From DASQDN01 sp963844855 (GTDB lineage: Bacteria; Acidobacteriota; Terriglobia; Bryobacterales; Bryobacteraceae): a stretch of DNA of 64,000 nt. The notes beneath the pieces were generated by a model that made no database searches, had not been told where the DNA came from, and saw only the letters and a program-made list of their open reading frames with translations. Position numbers and translations under genes: made by a program. Where the stretch lies: the NCBI GenBank assembly GCA_963844855.1, contig CAWJQP010000020.1, forward strand, positions 1 to 64,000, in the 5' to 3' direction. Shown in pieces: positions 34,710-45,667 of this stretch; position 1 is the stretch's first letter; every line of letters begins with the position of its first letter.

Positions 34710-34859
34710 CACCAACCGTCACGAAGTAACGACCTTCTCTACAAACCAGTTATAGGCGTTCGACTTGCCGGGTGATGCTGGTTCCCCTGGCGAGTCCGTG
34801 TGCATAGCCTCTGGCGGCTCAGGAATGTGATGGCGGGACGTTCCTGAAGACTCACGAAG

Positions 34860-35111
34860 CTAATCGCCATAGTCAAGCCTCCACCTTGCGACTTCACGTT
34901 CCGTATCGTTGAACAAGGGCCGGAAACGCTCATCGACGACGTAGTACTCCATTGTGAGGTCTAGGCGATTGATATTCCTCAGAAACGTGAAGGTGTTCTT
35001 TGGCAGGTCGCTTTCGGTTTTCTGCAACGGCTTCTTCGCATATGCCACGCCGCCATAACTGCGAACGCCTTCGATGAAGCGGGTCGAGCACAGACCGACT
35101 CCTGATGAACA
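34860..35111 (-). pseudogene. C-terminal fragment of an unknown gene cut by IS110
   Basis: The last 83 codons of a frame read VGLCSTRFIEGVRSYGGVAY, KNTFTFLRNINRLDLTMEYY and RFRPLFNDTEREVARWRLDY. Composition looks protein-like, but upstream the frame runs into the 3' end of the IS110 gene. The original start is missing; no family recognised. Confidence 0.45.
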
Positions 35112-35116
35112 AACCG

Positions 35117-36496
35117 CTACGGCTGTGGTTCTGCGGTAGGAATGAGATCGAATCCGAGTTTTGCTGCTTGTGATCGGAGCCTCAATTCGGATCTCATACT
35201 TACTTGTTGATCCCACTTCACGAGGACGCTTTCGTTGTAGGGCTCTTTCGTTACGAGCATATGGAATACGATGCGGGCCAATTTGTGAGCGGTGGCCGTT
35301 AGTGCTTGCGGTGCCCCGAGCCGCCACTTCATCTTGCGGTAGTACTCCCCGAGATAGTTCTTCGCATGGTAAAGACACTGTGCACCAAGCCGGAGTGCCA
35401 TCGCGATGCGGTTCTTCACCTTACGTGATCCGGTGTGAAGGACCTTGCCACCACTCACCTTCTTGTCGGGGCAAAGACCAAGCCATGAGGCGAACGCCGA
35501 AGCATTTCGAAACCGCGAGAGGTCGGGGCCGACCTCGGTTAGGATGGTGTGCGCCGTGATAGCGCTGATGCCGGGAACATCGGTCAGGTCGACACCAGAG
35601 ATCCGAAACAACTCAGCTTTGAGGTCGAATGCAGGCTCGTTCCCAGCTTTCTGGTAGAAGCACTTCTTTGTACGGGGTGGCATCTGGTCCGGCGCACCTT
35701 CTGCGCGTGGGATCTGTCGCATCGCGGCTTCAAGTTCCTCGTCGACCTCACGGATAAGCTTCTGATAGAAGCGAAATCCAACAAGCGAGTGCCTGAGAGC
35801 GAACAGGTGTTCTGCTCGGTAATCCCCCTCGAGGGATTTAGCGACAGTTGCCCGCGGACTTTTGACCGTCCCATGGCAAAGGGCTGCGAGTTTCACCGGG
35901 TCTCGTTCGCCCGCCAGAATGGCATCGAGTATCCTCATTCCGCTCAGGCCGGTGATGTCGCTTAAGACGTGGTGCAACTGGAGATTCATTTGACTCAGGG
36001 CCTTTTGCATGTGCATCGTATGTTCGGCGGCCATTTGAACGAGGCTCTCCCGGTGGCGCCATAGGGAACGTACGACGCAGATCTGGTCAGGCGGTCGGAA
36101 GCTCGCTTTCAGCAGCCCCACCGCATGCAGATACTGGATCCACTGGCAATCGGAGACATCGCTCTTGCGGCCCGGCACGTTCCTTACATGCTGGGCGTTG
36201 ACGAGGAAAACCTCGAAACCCCGTGTTTCGAGAATCTGGAAGACGGGGATCCAGAACACGCCTGTGGACTCCATTGCCACACTCCTGACTCCGCAGGACT
36301 GAAGCCAGTCGGCCATTTCGTGAAGATCTCGGGTGAACGTTTCGAATGATCGTACAGGCTCAGCCGCACGATCTGGAGAGACGGCCACGAAGACCTCTTC
36401 CGCTCCAATATCAATGCCGGCCGCGTCAGGGTGCAGTACCGGCAGCATGCGGACGCCGCCCGCACCTTTGTCTTTTCTCTTCTTACGTTGCGCCAT
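35117..36496 (-). CDS. IS110-family transposase, copy C
   Basis: The 459-residue enzyme starts MAQRKKRKDKGAGG after AAGGAGCC. DEDD residues lie in AAGIDIGAEEVFVAVSPD, VRSVAMESTGVFWIPVFQIL and GRKSDVSDCQWIQYLHAVGL. A helical insert spans residues 150-300. The Tnp20 region has DLTDVPGISAITAHTILTEV, FASWLGLCPDKKVSGGKVL and NRIAMALRLGAQCLYHAKNY. It appears intact. A frame continues upstream of the start to 36682 but is not conserved protein; that leader is where an IS110-group bridge RNA would be encoded. Confidence 0.9.
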   Translation of the reverse strand: MAQRKKRKDKGAGGVRMLPVLHPDAAGIDIGAEEVFVAVSPDRAAEPVRSFETFTRDLHEMADWLQSCGVRSVAMESTGVFWIPVFQILETRGFEVFLVNAQHVRNVPGRKSDVSDCQWIQYLHAVGLLKASFRPPDQICVVRSLWRHRESLVQMAAEHTMHMQKALSQMNLQLHHVLSDITGLSGMRILDAILAGERDPVKLAALCHGTVKSPRATVAKSLEGDYRAEHLFALRHSLVGFRFYQKLIREVDEELEAAMRQIPRAEGAPDQMPPRTKKCFYQKAGNEPAFDLKAELFRISGVDLTDVPGISAITAHTILTEVGPDLSRFRNASAFASWLGLCPDKKVSGGKVLHTGSRKVKNRIAMALRLGAQCLYHAKNYLGEYYRKMKWRLGAPQALTATAHKLARIVFHMLVTKEPYNESVLVKWDQQVSMRSELRLRSQAAKLGFDLIPTAEPQP

Positions 36497-36909
36497 GTAG
36501 GCTCCTTCTGCCGGAACCTGCGGCCCGAGGGTACGATGCGAGCAAACTCCTGAACGAGATCGCCGCCGAAACGGCGTCATCACTGACCTGTACGTGACCC
36601 CGGACCCATGCTTCCCGTCGGGCTCGAACGAGCACCAGTGTCGGCTGCGGGCTGTAGCTGCCGCCGGCTCCAGCGGCACCATTTTGACTTAATCTCGTTC
36701 ATCTGGCGCCTGTTGGGCGCAGCCAATCAGGGCTCTTCATGCAGTGTCAATACCGGAGTGAAAGGGAACCAGCAAAACGGAGGAAACGGGGACCATCTTC
36801 GATTGGACAGGACATAGGTTTGTCTAAACGAGCGAGATGGCGTGTGGAAGGAAGGCAGAAGGCGGCTGGTGTCTTTTTCTCAGCAGCCTTGCTGCGCGGT
36901 TTGTGGTTG
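36497..36909. other. IS110 copy C left flank, non-coding
   Basis: No gene is seen. The segment is upstream of the transposase and G+C-rich with short inverted segments (GCCGCCGGCTCCAGCGGC). It is the expected place for a bridge RNA. Confidence 0.4.
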
Positions 36910-37050
36910 TTATTGGGCTTCGGGCTGAATATCTGGTGTGGACGGAGGTAGCTTTTTCTGCTTGCTTGTTTTCAAGCGATAGCTATCGCCATTCATCTCG
37001 AGAATGTGAACATGATGGGTGAGCCGGTCCAACAGAGCGCCCGTCAAACT
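36910..37050 (-). pseudogene. IstB C-terminal remnant of another IS21 element
   Basis: The minus strand reads GSLTGALLDRLTHHVHILEM, then NGDSYRLKTSKQKKLPPSTP and a stop at 36910. TGALLDRLTHHVHILEMNG is the typical end of IstB helper ATPases. The rest of the gene has been replaced by the element starting at about 37080. Confidence 0.75.
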
Positions 37051-37079
37051 GCCAAAATATCCGGATCGATCTGTAATCA

Positions 37080-38147
37080 TTGAGGTTGATCGACTTTCAT
37101 TTACGTCTTACGGCGGCGCGGCAAGTCTTGCTCACCGTGGTCGGCACCCTTGTCTCAATGTTGAAGACTTCGGCTGAGCTACGACTGGAGAACCTCGCCT
37201 TGCGGCAACAACTCGGCGTCTTGCGCAGGTCGGCTCCCAAACGGCTCAAACTGACGCCAGCCGACCGACTCTTCTGGGTCTGGTTGCGGAGCCTGTGGAG
37301 CGACTGGAAATCGGTCCTGATGATCGTAAAGGCCGACACAGTTGTCGCTTGGCATCGTATAGGCTTCCGTTTGTTTTGGACGTGGAAAATCCACCGTGGC
37401 AAGCGAGGTCGGCCCAGTGTGCCGCAAGAGGTTCGAAATCTGATCCGGCTGATGAGCCGCAACAACCCGCGCTGGGGCGCACCACGCATTCACGGCGAGT
37501 TGCTCAAGCTAGGCATTGAGATTACTGAACCAACGGTCGCCAAATACATGGTTCGACTTCGAAGACCGCCTTCGCAGACTTGGCGGACGTTCCTCGAGAA
37601 CCATGCCAAGAGCATGGCGTCGGTAGACTTCTTCACCGTACCTACGATCCGATTCCAGATACTGTTTGTCTTCCTGGTACTTGCTCACGATCGGCGGCGC
37701 ATTCTCCACTTCGGCGTGACTGCTCATCCGACCGCAGAATGGACGGCCCAGCAATTACGGGAGGCATTTCCGTGGGACAGCGCGCCTCGGTATCTGCTTC
37801 GCGATCGTGATTAAATCTTCGGCAAGGACTTCGTCGATCAGGTGAAGGCAATAGGTATCAAACAAGTGCTATCGGCACCGCGATCTCCGTGGCAACGGGC
37901 CTATATCGAACGGCTCATTGGGTCGATTCGCCGCGAGTGTCTGGATCATGTCATTGTCTTCGGCGAAAGCTCTCTGCATCGTACGCTCACGACCTATTTT
38001 GCTTATTACGATGAGTGGCGAACTCACTTGTCGCTCGCCAAGCACACCCCGCAGGCCCGGAGAGTACAGCCTCCCCAAGAAGGAGAGGTGGTCGAAATTC
38101 GCGAAGTCGGTGGCCTGCACCATCACTACGAGCGCCGCGCCGCCTAA
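37080..38147 (+). pseudogene. IS481/IS3-like integrase-core transposase with internal stop
   Basis: One continuous frame of about 355 codons is split by a TAA at 37812-37814. The first part has the helix-turn-helix SAELRLENLALRQQLGVLRR, RNNPRWGAPRIHGELLKLGI and the first aspartate in SMASVDFFTVPT. The second aspartate is in YLLRDRD directly before the stop. The second part starts IFGKDFVDQVKAIGIKQVLS and holds the glutamate in YIERLIGSIRREC, ending LHHHYERRAA. The relatives read RDRDAI(Y/F)G at this point, so a nonsense change destroyed the enzyme. It sits in an istB remnant. Confidence 0.8.
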
Positions 38148-38323
38148 CACACGATTTAGACGCACCGGACCGAGCTCTGATGGAACCCGAGCCGCAAACT
38201 AATCAGCGGCTGCGCGCCTACTTCCGGCCGGTGCGGATTCCAAACTTTCTTGATCGGGTGGATCACGTCTCGCTCCGGCATTCGGCAGCTTGGTTGGGAT
38301 TTATTTGTAGGCACAGTGGCGAG

Positions 38324-40321
38324 TCAGTACCGTGTCCGCAGATGGGCGAGCCGCCGGGCCAGGTCGGCTCGGATAGCATGAAACTCAGGGTCGTCCCGGA
38401 GCATATGGAAGGACAGGCCGGGCCGCGTAAGATACTCGATCATCGGAAGGTTGAAAAACCCGTTCTCGACTGCGATCTTCAAGGTGTCCAGCGCCTCGCG
38501 GCGCAGGCCCAGCAGACCGCGAGTCTGAGCCGCAAACCACAGCAGCACAGGGTTGTGAGGATCGGCCGCCAGTGATTGCTGTAAGTTCCGCAGCGCCTGT
38601 TCCCTCCTCCCCAGCTTTGCGTAGATCATTGCGTCCACGCCACGCGCCACAGGATTCTCGTTCTTGGCGAGCAAGTCCTCTCCGCGGCGCACCCCTTGGG
38701 TCCAGATCTCTTTCGCTCCAGCGTGGTCTCCCGCGGCATCAAGCACGTAACCTCGCATGTATGTATAGAATCCGTACGGAACTCGGCTTGAATCCCCGGC
38801 CGTGATTGCGACGGCCTTGGCCATCTGCCCCGTTTCCGCGTATAGCAGCATCGCGAAGAGTCCAGCCTGGTTGACGCGGCACCGGAGAAATCACCTCGAT
38901 CCCTTTCTTGTGCTGGCCGAGGTAAAGATACATGCGCGCCATCTGACTGCGAAAATCAACGTTGGCCGGTTCTCCGGCGAGCGCCTTCTCATACAGAGGG
39001 ATGGCGCGGTCGTAGAGTCCGTTCCTGAAGTACGCTTCGGCCGCCGCCGCTATCGCGTCCAGGTCATCCGGATTGTTTTCGAGAGCCCGCCGGGCCATGA
39101 GCAAGCCTTCCACCTCGCGCCCGGTAGCGTGCTGGATGTGCACCAGCGCGCGAATGGCGATGGACGAATTCGGATCTCTCGAGAGCGCCTGGTTGGCGTT
39201 CGAGATCGCGTTCCGGAGGGTTTCCGGACCCGCCAGCCATAGGTTATAAGTCCGAACCTGGGCGAGAGCGAGCCAGCCATAGGCGTCCGCAAATGCAGGA
39301 TCGAGTTGAACGGCCCGATGCAACAGTTGGACAGCCATTTCCGGATCTGCCCCACGCGCCTTCAGAACGAGGTCGTAAGCTTCGGCATTGGTGGCGCGCG
39401 ATTTCGTGACCAGATCGCGTTCCCTCGCCGTGAGTTCTCCCCTGATCCTGTTGCGCCGCGGCTTCTGCCAGTTGTCCTTCGATATCGAGCAGCCTTTCGG
39501 GTTCCGCTTCAAGGCGATCGATGGCCCAAATCGTGTATCCGCTCTTGGTGTCGATGCCGTGGACACTCACGCGAAGCCTTCCGGAGGTGACCCTTACGGT
39601 TCCATCAATCACTGCCTCGACGCCCAAGTGCCGGCCGATTTCGGCGGCCTCCTCGGAGGAGCCTTTGAACCGGCGCACCCGGGAATACGAGACTACGCGC
39701 AGCCCTTTGAGATTGGTGAGCCTGGTAATCAAGGCCTCCGTAATTCCATCCGCCAGGTAATCGTCCCCGGAATCCGAAACCGTCCGGAACGGCAGAACCG
39801 CCACTGAAGCGAAGGATCTGTGAGGATCTCCTCGTGCGTTGATCCAGATCAATGCAGCCGTCACGATCGCCCCCAGGAGCGCCACAGCGGTCCAGATCAT
39901 TGGAGATCGGCCTGCCACGCCGCTGCCCCGCAACGACTTCTTCCTCGATCACTGTCCGGCTTCGGATATGCTCCTCGATCCGGAGTTCGGCAGGAGCGGG
40001 CTCGATCTGCTCGACCGGCGCAGTGAACCGGTATCCGCGTCGCGGGTGGTTCTCGATCCAGTCCGCAGAGTCTCCGAGCGCCTTTCTCAACAGCGAAATG
40101 TATTGCGCGAGCGTGCCCTCTTCGACAAACGTATCCGGCCAAAGCTGCTTCATCATTTCGTCTTTTCCGAGGACATGACCGCTATTGGTCACCAGAAGCA
40201 GCAACGTGTCAAAGGCCTTCGGAGCGAGGGCGACAAGCTCACCTTCACGGTACAGGAGCCGGTCGGTAGCATCCAGGCGAAACGCCCCGAACTGGTACCC
40301 GTGCTTGGCTCTTATCGCCAT
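38324..40321 (-). pseudogene. Winged-helix TPR regulator (CadC-like), multiply frameshifted
   Basis: Four consecutive frames make one protein of about 660 residues. Starting at 40321: winged helix YQFGAFRLDATDRLLYREGE and WPDTFVEEGTLAQYISLLRK, WIENHPRRGYRFTAPVE; then a membrane helix and the TolB-like sensor region ASVAVLPFRTVSDSGDDYLA, DGITEALITRLTNLKGLRVV, EIGRHLGVEAVIDGTV; then TPR units (MAVQLLHRAVQLDPAFADAY, RAIPLYEKALAGEPANVDFR); then LGRREQALRNLQQSLAADPH and the end at 38324. Shifts lie near 39925, 39480 and 38860. This is a common acidobacterial membrane-bound regulator design, here inactive. Confidence 0.78.
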
Positions 40322-40484
40322 GAAGCCTGCTGGACGAATATTACCGCACTGCTCAATCAACGGGGGACGCCCGATCTTCAAGGAGCGTTTAAGGCCGCCT
40401 TCATAGATTCTTCCAAACTTCTTCAATGATTCTGAAGGACTTGCCGGCCCAACACGCTCTACCGTTGGCGAGCAGGAGAACGAA

Positions 40485-41421
40485 ATGGCATTCAGAACCT
40501 TCCGTACAAGCCATACGAGCATGGCCCTGCTGGCCGGCCTTGGTTTGTGTCTGTCTATTTGGCGGCCGCGCCAGGGTATTCGGATTGGTCGCCGCCGATC
40601 AACCTGGGGCCCGGTGTGAATTCGGCGGCTGAGGACTTCGCCCCGCATATCTCCAAAAATGGGTTGAGTCTGTACTTCGCCTCGACACGCCCTGGCGGTC
40701 TGGGTGGGGAGGACCTCTGGGTGTCGAAGCGCGCCAGCATCGATGCCCCCTGGGGCGAGCCCGTCAACTCGGGTCCATCATCAATACGGAAGCAAATGAA
40801 CGATCCCCCGGGCTGTCGAGGGATGGCCACCATGTTCTTCGCGACTACCCGGGCAGGAGGTTCGGGCGGATTCGATATCTGGGTCTCCTGGCGCCACGAC
40901 ACACGCGACGATTTCGGTTGGCAGACGCCCTTGAACTGGGAACTCAGTTCAATTCGGCTGCGACCGACGCTGGCCCGCTATTTCGAAAACGACGACGCCG
41001 GCGTCCCTCTCCTCTTTCTTGCCAGCAACCGGCCGGGCGGCGCGGGCGGGCTGGACATCTATGTGAGCGAGCTCACGGCGAGCGGATTGTTCGGACCTCC
41101 CGTTCTCGTGAACGAGCTCAGCGGGGCGGTCAACGACCTCACTCCTGCGTCGGACACGATGGGCTCGAGATCTTCATCGCGTCCAATCGGGAGGGCACAA
41201 TTGGCGCGCAAGACCTGTGGGTTTCCACACGAGATGCCGTCGGCGACCCCTGGTTGGCGCCGGTGAATCTTGGTTCAGCCGTCAACAGCAGCGTCAATGA
41301 CAACTTCCCGTCTGTGTCATCCGACCGGGAGACTCTCTTCTTCAGCTCCGACCGACCCGGTGGTTCAGGAGGCCCCGACATTTACGTCGCCACGCGCTCC
41401 AAACGGACCGGATCTCGTTGA
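40485..41421 (+). pseudogene. Secreted PD40/WD40-like beta-propeller protein, frameshifted
   Basis: The start at 40485 (AGGAGAACGAA before it) gives a signal-like MAFRTFRTSHTSMALLAGLG. After a shift the body has at least four blades of the PD40 type: LSLYFASTRPGGLGGEDLWV, FFATTRAGGSGGFDIWVSW, LFLASNRPGGAGGLDIYVSE and LFFSSDRPGGSGGPDIYVAT. Between blades lies the linker NLG..VNS. Shifts near 40553, 40940, 40975 and 41155 are required. Such TolB-like propellers bind peptides or glycans outside the membrane. Probably nonfunctional. Confidence 0.72.
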
Positions 41422-41771
41422 AAGAGGAACGCGGTTCTCGTAGAGGTGATCGGGTGCGGATACGTAAACGAACAGTATCGGAAACGGAAACACACCGGGT
41501 TGTGACTGTGCGCAGAGAGTCCATCGTTGCCTGATGCCGTGGTTGTGAGCAGGAAGTTGAAATGGTCGCGGTGGAACGCGCGGAGGAACTTCTCGGCGCG
41601 ACCGTTCCTTCGCTGCGGCAGCGCATCGCGAACAGCGGCCATTTCGCGGTGACAAACGACGAGAAGCTGTGGGTCTGCCGTCGATGGTTGCGCCATCCGG
41701 CTTGACGCTGCGCTGGCGAGGCAGAAAACTTCGAACGCGTCGCGGAGAGCACTGACATGAAAGGAAAGATT
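41422..41771. other. Intergenic, no gene recognised
   Basis: The 350 bases before the haloperoxidase remnant show no convincing frame on either strand. Confidence 0.4.
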
Positions 41772-43111
41772 ATGGAACGTAATACGTGTAAAGCAACTGC
41801 GTTCGTGTTCGTGATGGGGTTGACTCCCCTCTTTTCTGCTGCCGAAGGCAGGCAAGAAGATTCGTCGGCGGGGTCCACTTCTGTCAACGAAGTGCTCGAT
41901 TGGAATCAGATCTTTGTCGAGATGCTGATTGCGACGAATACGGTGAACTCGTCCAGCCAGCGGCTCGGAGCGATCGTTCATACGGCGATTTTCGACGCCT
42001 ACAACGGCATCGAGCAGCGATATACACCGCTCTTCGTTCGCGATGGCGCTCCCCGCGGAGCGTCGCGCCGGGCAGCGGTCGTCGCTGCTGGGTACACGGC
42101 GTTACTGGGCCTCTTTCCGTCCCAAAAAGCGGTGCTGGACGCCCGTTATGAGGCTTCGCTGGCGGCGCTTCGGGGGGATTGTCAGGATCGATCGCCGGAA
42201 CAACAGAGTCCTGCGCCGATGGTATCGATCGCGGCATCGAGTGGGGAATCGGTGTAGCGGCTACTGTGCTCAGGTGGCGGGGGAACGATGGTTTCAGTGT
42301 GAGCTACCCTCCGTTTAATGGTGGGACGGCGGTGGGTCAGTGGCGGCCAACACCGCCGGCGTTCGGCCCGATGAGCGCCCTGGGGTTGGCATATACAAAT
42401 ATGTTCGTCCTGGTCAGCAATACTCAATTCCGGCCTGGGCCACCGCGGAGTCTGACGAGCCCGAGGTACACGGAAGATTTCAACGCCGTCAAGTCGCTCG
42501 GCCGGGCACCGGATCGACGCGCAATGAGGATCAGACGGCGCTCGCGGTGTTCTGGGAAGGAAATGCCAGCGTTCATTGGAATCAGGCCGCAAACCAGATT
42601 GCCGGGCCAACCACCTCTCCCTTTCCGCCAGCGACCGGCTCCTGGCGGTACTAAACGTCGCGATGGCGGATACCGCGTTCACTATCTGGTGCGCAAAGCG
42701 GTTCTTCGGCTCGAGTCGACGGATGTGACCTGGCGGCCGGTGACTTCAATCCCGTTGGCGGAGAGCGACACGAATATGGATACTACTGCCGATCCGGACT
42801 GGCTGCCGCTCGTCACCACGCCATCTCACCCGGAATATCCTGCCGGGCACCCGGGTCAAAACGGCGCGGCTGCAACAATTCTCCTTAGTCACTTCCGATC
42901 ACAACAGGTTTTTACACTGACGACCGCCGGTCAGCCGGACCGGACTTACCGCAACATCCGGCAAGCGCGATCGGATGGTAACAATGCGAGGGTCTGGGGC
43001 GGAATGCACTACCCGAGTACAGTCCAGATCAGCGACGGCGCTGGTGAGGCGATCGCCAACTATGTCAATCAAAACTCGATGCGACGGCTCCACTACCCCT
43101 CTAATCGTTGA
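41772..43111 (+). pseudogene. Vanadium-dependent haloperoxidase (PAP2 superfamily), frameshifted
   Basis: Starting MERNTCKATAFVFVMGLTPL (signal) after AAAGGAAAG, the first frame reads VLDWNQIFVEMLIATNTVNS and RLGAIVHTAIFDAYNGIEQR. Other frames add VAATVLRWRGNDGFSVSYPP, FGPMSALGLAYTNMFVLVSN, EDQTALAVFWEGNASVHWNQ, then the vanadate-site region TTPSHPEYPAGHPGQNGAAA and RVWGGMHYPSTVQISDGAGE. P.YPAGH and the R..GGMH motif carry the acid-base histidines. At least four shifts (near 42170, 42515, 42650, 42725) break it. Intact, it would be a secreted enzyme that oxidises halides with hydrogen peroxide. Confidence 0.78.
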
Positions 43112-43335
43112 TGATTCCCACGGGAAATGGACGACTGTGAGTACGCGCAGAAACCGGGAGTGGCATGCCATGCACTTCACGTGTCACGACCCGATTCGGC
43201 GGCCGAAACCGACAGGTGCCGACCTCCACATCAACTCGAAACTGTCGTTGTGATCCGAAAGCGGCCTCAGACAGAACGGGCCTCTCAGGTTGAGGTGTTA
43301 AGCAAGTCCCGTGGCAGACATGAGATTCTCAACTC

Positions 43336-43902
43336 CTACTCTAAGCTGCCCCAGCGGTCGACAGGAAACAACAGCACTTCTACGATCGGATCGCGGCGTT
43401 GGCCGCCAAGTCGAACTTCGAACACTGGATTGCGGCGCGGGTTCACCGGCTCGAAACGCGTCACGCGGGCTCCGTTGAGTGATTTCGGGACACTCCAGTC
43501 GGTCGAGCCCAACGCCTCCTCAATATGCTTTACGACGTCAGTGTAAATCGCGTTGATGGGTAAATTGCTTGAACTCTTCCATTCGCACCGGTAGACCATC
43601 TTCGGATGCTCATAGATACGGCAAATCTTCGCTCTCGGTAGCTTCACTTCGACCTCATACCAGTAGTCCCCACTGGGATGCATCTCTACGCGGAAGGTCC
43701 TCACAGGTCTCAGGTTCTCCCGACTGGCGCGAACAAGTCGTTGAACAATCTCCTTAAATGACTGCGGCCCAGGTTCGTCGTCGTGAAAGAGCCACCCACT
43801 CGTGGCCGGTTGAATCCAGGATGCGAGCGCCACAAGCATAATTAGCCTTCGCGGCGTTCGGTTGTTAAGCCAATGCTGGTGTGCGTCGATCTTTGATTGC
43901 AT
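43336..43902 (-). CDS. Hypothetical exported protein
   Basis: The 188-residue protein has a hydrophobic N-terminal stretch (RRLIMLVALASWIQPATSGW) and a mixed alpha/beta body with FKEIVQRLVRASRENLRPVR, DYWYEVEVKLPRAKICRIYE and NAIYTDVVKHIEEALGSTDW. Many codons upstream of the signal could be non-native. No frame break and no family is recognised. Convergent with the haloperoxidase remnant. Confidence 0.6.
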   Translation of the reverse strand: MQSKIDAHQHWLNNRTPRRLIMLVALASWIQPATSGWLFHDDEPGPQSFKEIVQRLVRASRENLRPVRTFRVEMHPSGDYWYEVEVKLPRAKICRIYEHPKMVYRCEWKSSSNLPINAIYTDVVKHIEEALGSTDWSVPKSLNGARVTRFEPVNPRRNPVFEVRLGGQRRDPIVEVLLFPVDRWGSLE

Positions 43903-44047
43903 ACGATATCCGTGAATCTCACCTTCCGCTCGTTGGATCTCGTATCGGTGGGCTCTACAGACCCGATCGCGCGAGACTTATTTCTGCTGCGCGGAGCGGG
44001 TCCTTGCCGGTACGATTCGCCTCGATTGCCCTTTTCTCAGTAAAAGC

Positions 44048-44382
44048 TTATTTTGCAGCAGCGGGCTTCGGAGCAGAAAGGCCGAGTATCACTTCGTTCG
44101 CCATGACCTCACCCGTTGGGAGATTGGTCCCGATCACGCCCGCCCGATCTCCAGCCTTCGCGTGAGTTTTATCGACTGTCTTCTTGTTGTGCTCGAACTT
44201 TGTTTACTTGAGAACTTTACATTAATCGTATCCGTCTTGGTTTTTAGCTGCAGTCCATCAGCGCTCACAGACACAATTTCGCCGGTCAAGGCGTTTCCTT
44301 TATGCAGCCTTTCATCGTGTGCCATGAGCGTGGATAACGTGAGCAGGATCATCGCTGCCTACGAAATTAGAATTGTTTTCAT
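44048..44382 (-). pseudogene. Small exported beta-barrel-like protein with stop and frameshift
   Basis: ATG 44382 follows GGGGAGAG and gives MKTILIS, then an in-frame TAG (44359-44361), then AAMILLTLSTLMAHDERLHK, NALTGEIVSVSADGLQLKTK and TDTINVKFSSK. A one-base shift then leads to FEHNKKTVDKTHAKAGDRAG, IGTNLPTGEVMANEVILGLS and the stop at 44048. The GEIVSVSADGLQLKT...G..V pattern resembles DUF5666-type exported proteins. Two lesions in about 110 codons make it dead. Confidence 0.6.
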
Positions 44383-44455
44383 TTCTCTCCCCTTTTAATT
44401 TGGTCAGCCCCTTACCGGCGGGCCTGACCATTGTCCCACCGGTCGTTCCTAGAAG

Positions 44456-44823
44456 TCATCGCGGTACTCTCACGTCTCTGGAGCGGGCGGCGTAATAAAC
44501 CGCGGGTACAACGACCATGTTCAACAACGTCGAACTCATAAGACCGAACAGAATCACCATCGCCATAGGCGCCTGAATTTCGCTCCCCGGTTCCCCCATC
44601 CCAGCTGCTATGGGAATCAGCGCCAATCCGGCCGCGAGTGCGGTCATCAGAATCGGCGCAACTCGCTCAGAAGCGCCTCTAACGACGGCAGCGCGCAGGC
44701 CTGTCTCTCCTTCAACCTCCTTGAGGCGCTTGATGTGGGAGATCAGCATAATGCCGTTCCGTGTGGCAATCCCGAACAGTGTGATGAAACCGATAAGCGA
44801 GGCAAGTAGGGACGCGTGATCGT
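44456..44823 (-). pseudogene. RND heavy-metal efflux permease (CzcA/CusA type), C-terminal fragment
   Basis: The fragment reads LLASLIGFITLFGIATRNGI, then MLISHIKRLKEVEGETGLRA, RVAPILMTALAAGLALIPIA and MAMVILFGLMSSTLLNMVVV: the last transmembrane helices and conserved loop of a proton-driven tripartite efflux pump. About 120 of some 1040 residues remain. Its 5' side is cut at 44824, where a TonB receptor fragment begins on the other strand. Confidence 0.8.
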
Positions 44824-44827
44824 CGTG

Positions 44828-45667
44828 AGGTGAAGACAGGACCGGAAGGAAGATTCACTTTCTCGCAACTTCAACCCGGTGTGTACGAGCTTCAGGCTGA
44901 AGCAGTCGGATTCAAAACGTTCGTGCACCGCGGGATCAATCTGATTGCAAGTCAGTCTGCAGCCGTGAACGTTGAAAGGCAGATTGGCGCGGTCTCGCAG
45001 CAGGTGGAAGTAAGCGCACTCGTTGTTCAGGTCGACACGCAGACAGCCAACCAGTCGGTCACGATGTCGCGCGACATGGTGTTGAATCTTCCGACGAACC
45101 TTCGAAGTCCGTTCACGATGGTGCACGCCACCGCCGGCATTACGGCCCCTGCGACGGGCATCTCCCAATCAACTGCGGATCAGAATCAGGATCGTTTTGG
45201 TATGAATGGCGGGCGCAGCACGACTACGGGAGTCATGATCGATGGGGTCAATGCTTGCGCCGGCAATAGCTGGAATGGCCTGCTCATTTCTCCCGCAATC
45301 GATTCGGTCCAGGAGGTGCAGGTCATTCGCAATGCGTACGATGCGCAATTCGGTCGCTGTGGCGGCGGTATGGTGAGCATCGTTACGAAAGGCGGCGGTA
45401 ACGAATTCCATGGCACTGTCTTCGAGTTTCTGCGGAACTCGGCGCTGGATGCGAACTCGTGGGCAAACAACCGCGGCAACGTTATGAAGCCGCAGTTCCA
45501 GCGAAGTCAGTTCGGCGGAAATGCAGCGGGACCGATCTGGTCTTCGAAGCGGCTGTTCTTCTTCGGTGGTTACGAAGGTCTGAGACAGGGCTCGCCGAGT
45601 ACATCGACAGTTACACTTCCTACTGCTCTAGAACGGCAGGGTGATTTTTCACAAACGTATAACTCGA
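44828..45667 (+). pseudogene. TonB-dependent receptor fragment (regulatory and plug domains)
   Basis: The piece covers the end of the carboxypeptidase-like regulatory domain (GRFTFSQLQPGVYELQAEAV, GAVSQQVEVSALVVQVDTQT) and the plug (FGMNGGRSTTTGVMIDGVNA, VQEVQVIRNAYDAQFGRCGG, SIVTKGGGNEFHGTVFEFLR, LFFFGGYEGLRQGSPSTSTV). The signal peptide and the barrel are missing on both sides. On the right it joins an IS3 transposase scrap at about 45668; on the left, an RND scrap. Confidence 0.8.
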
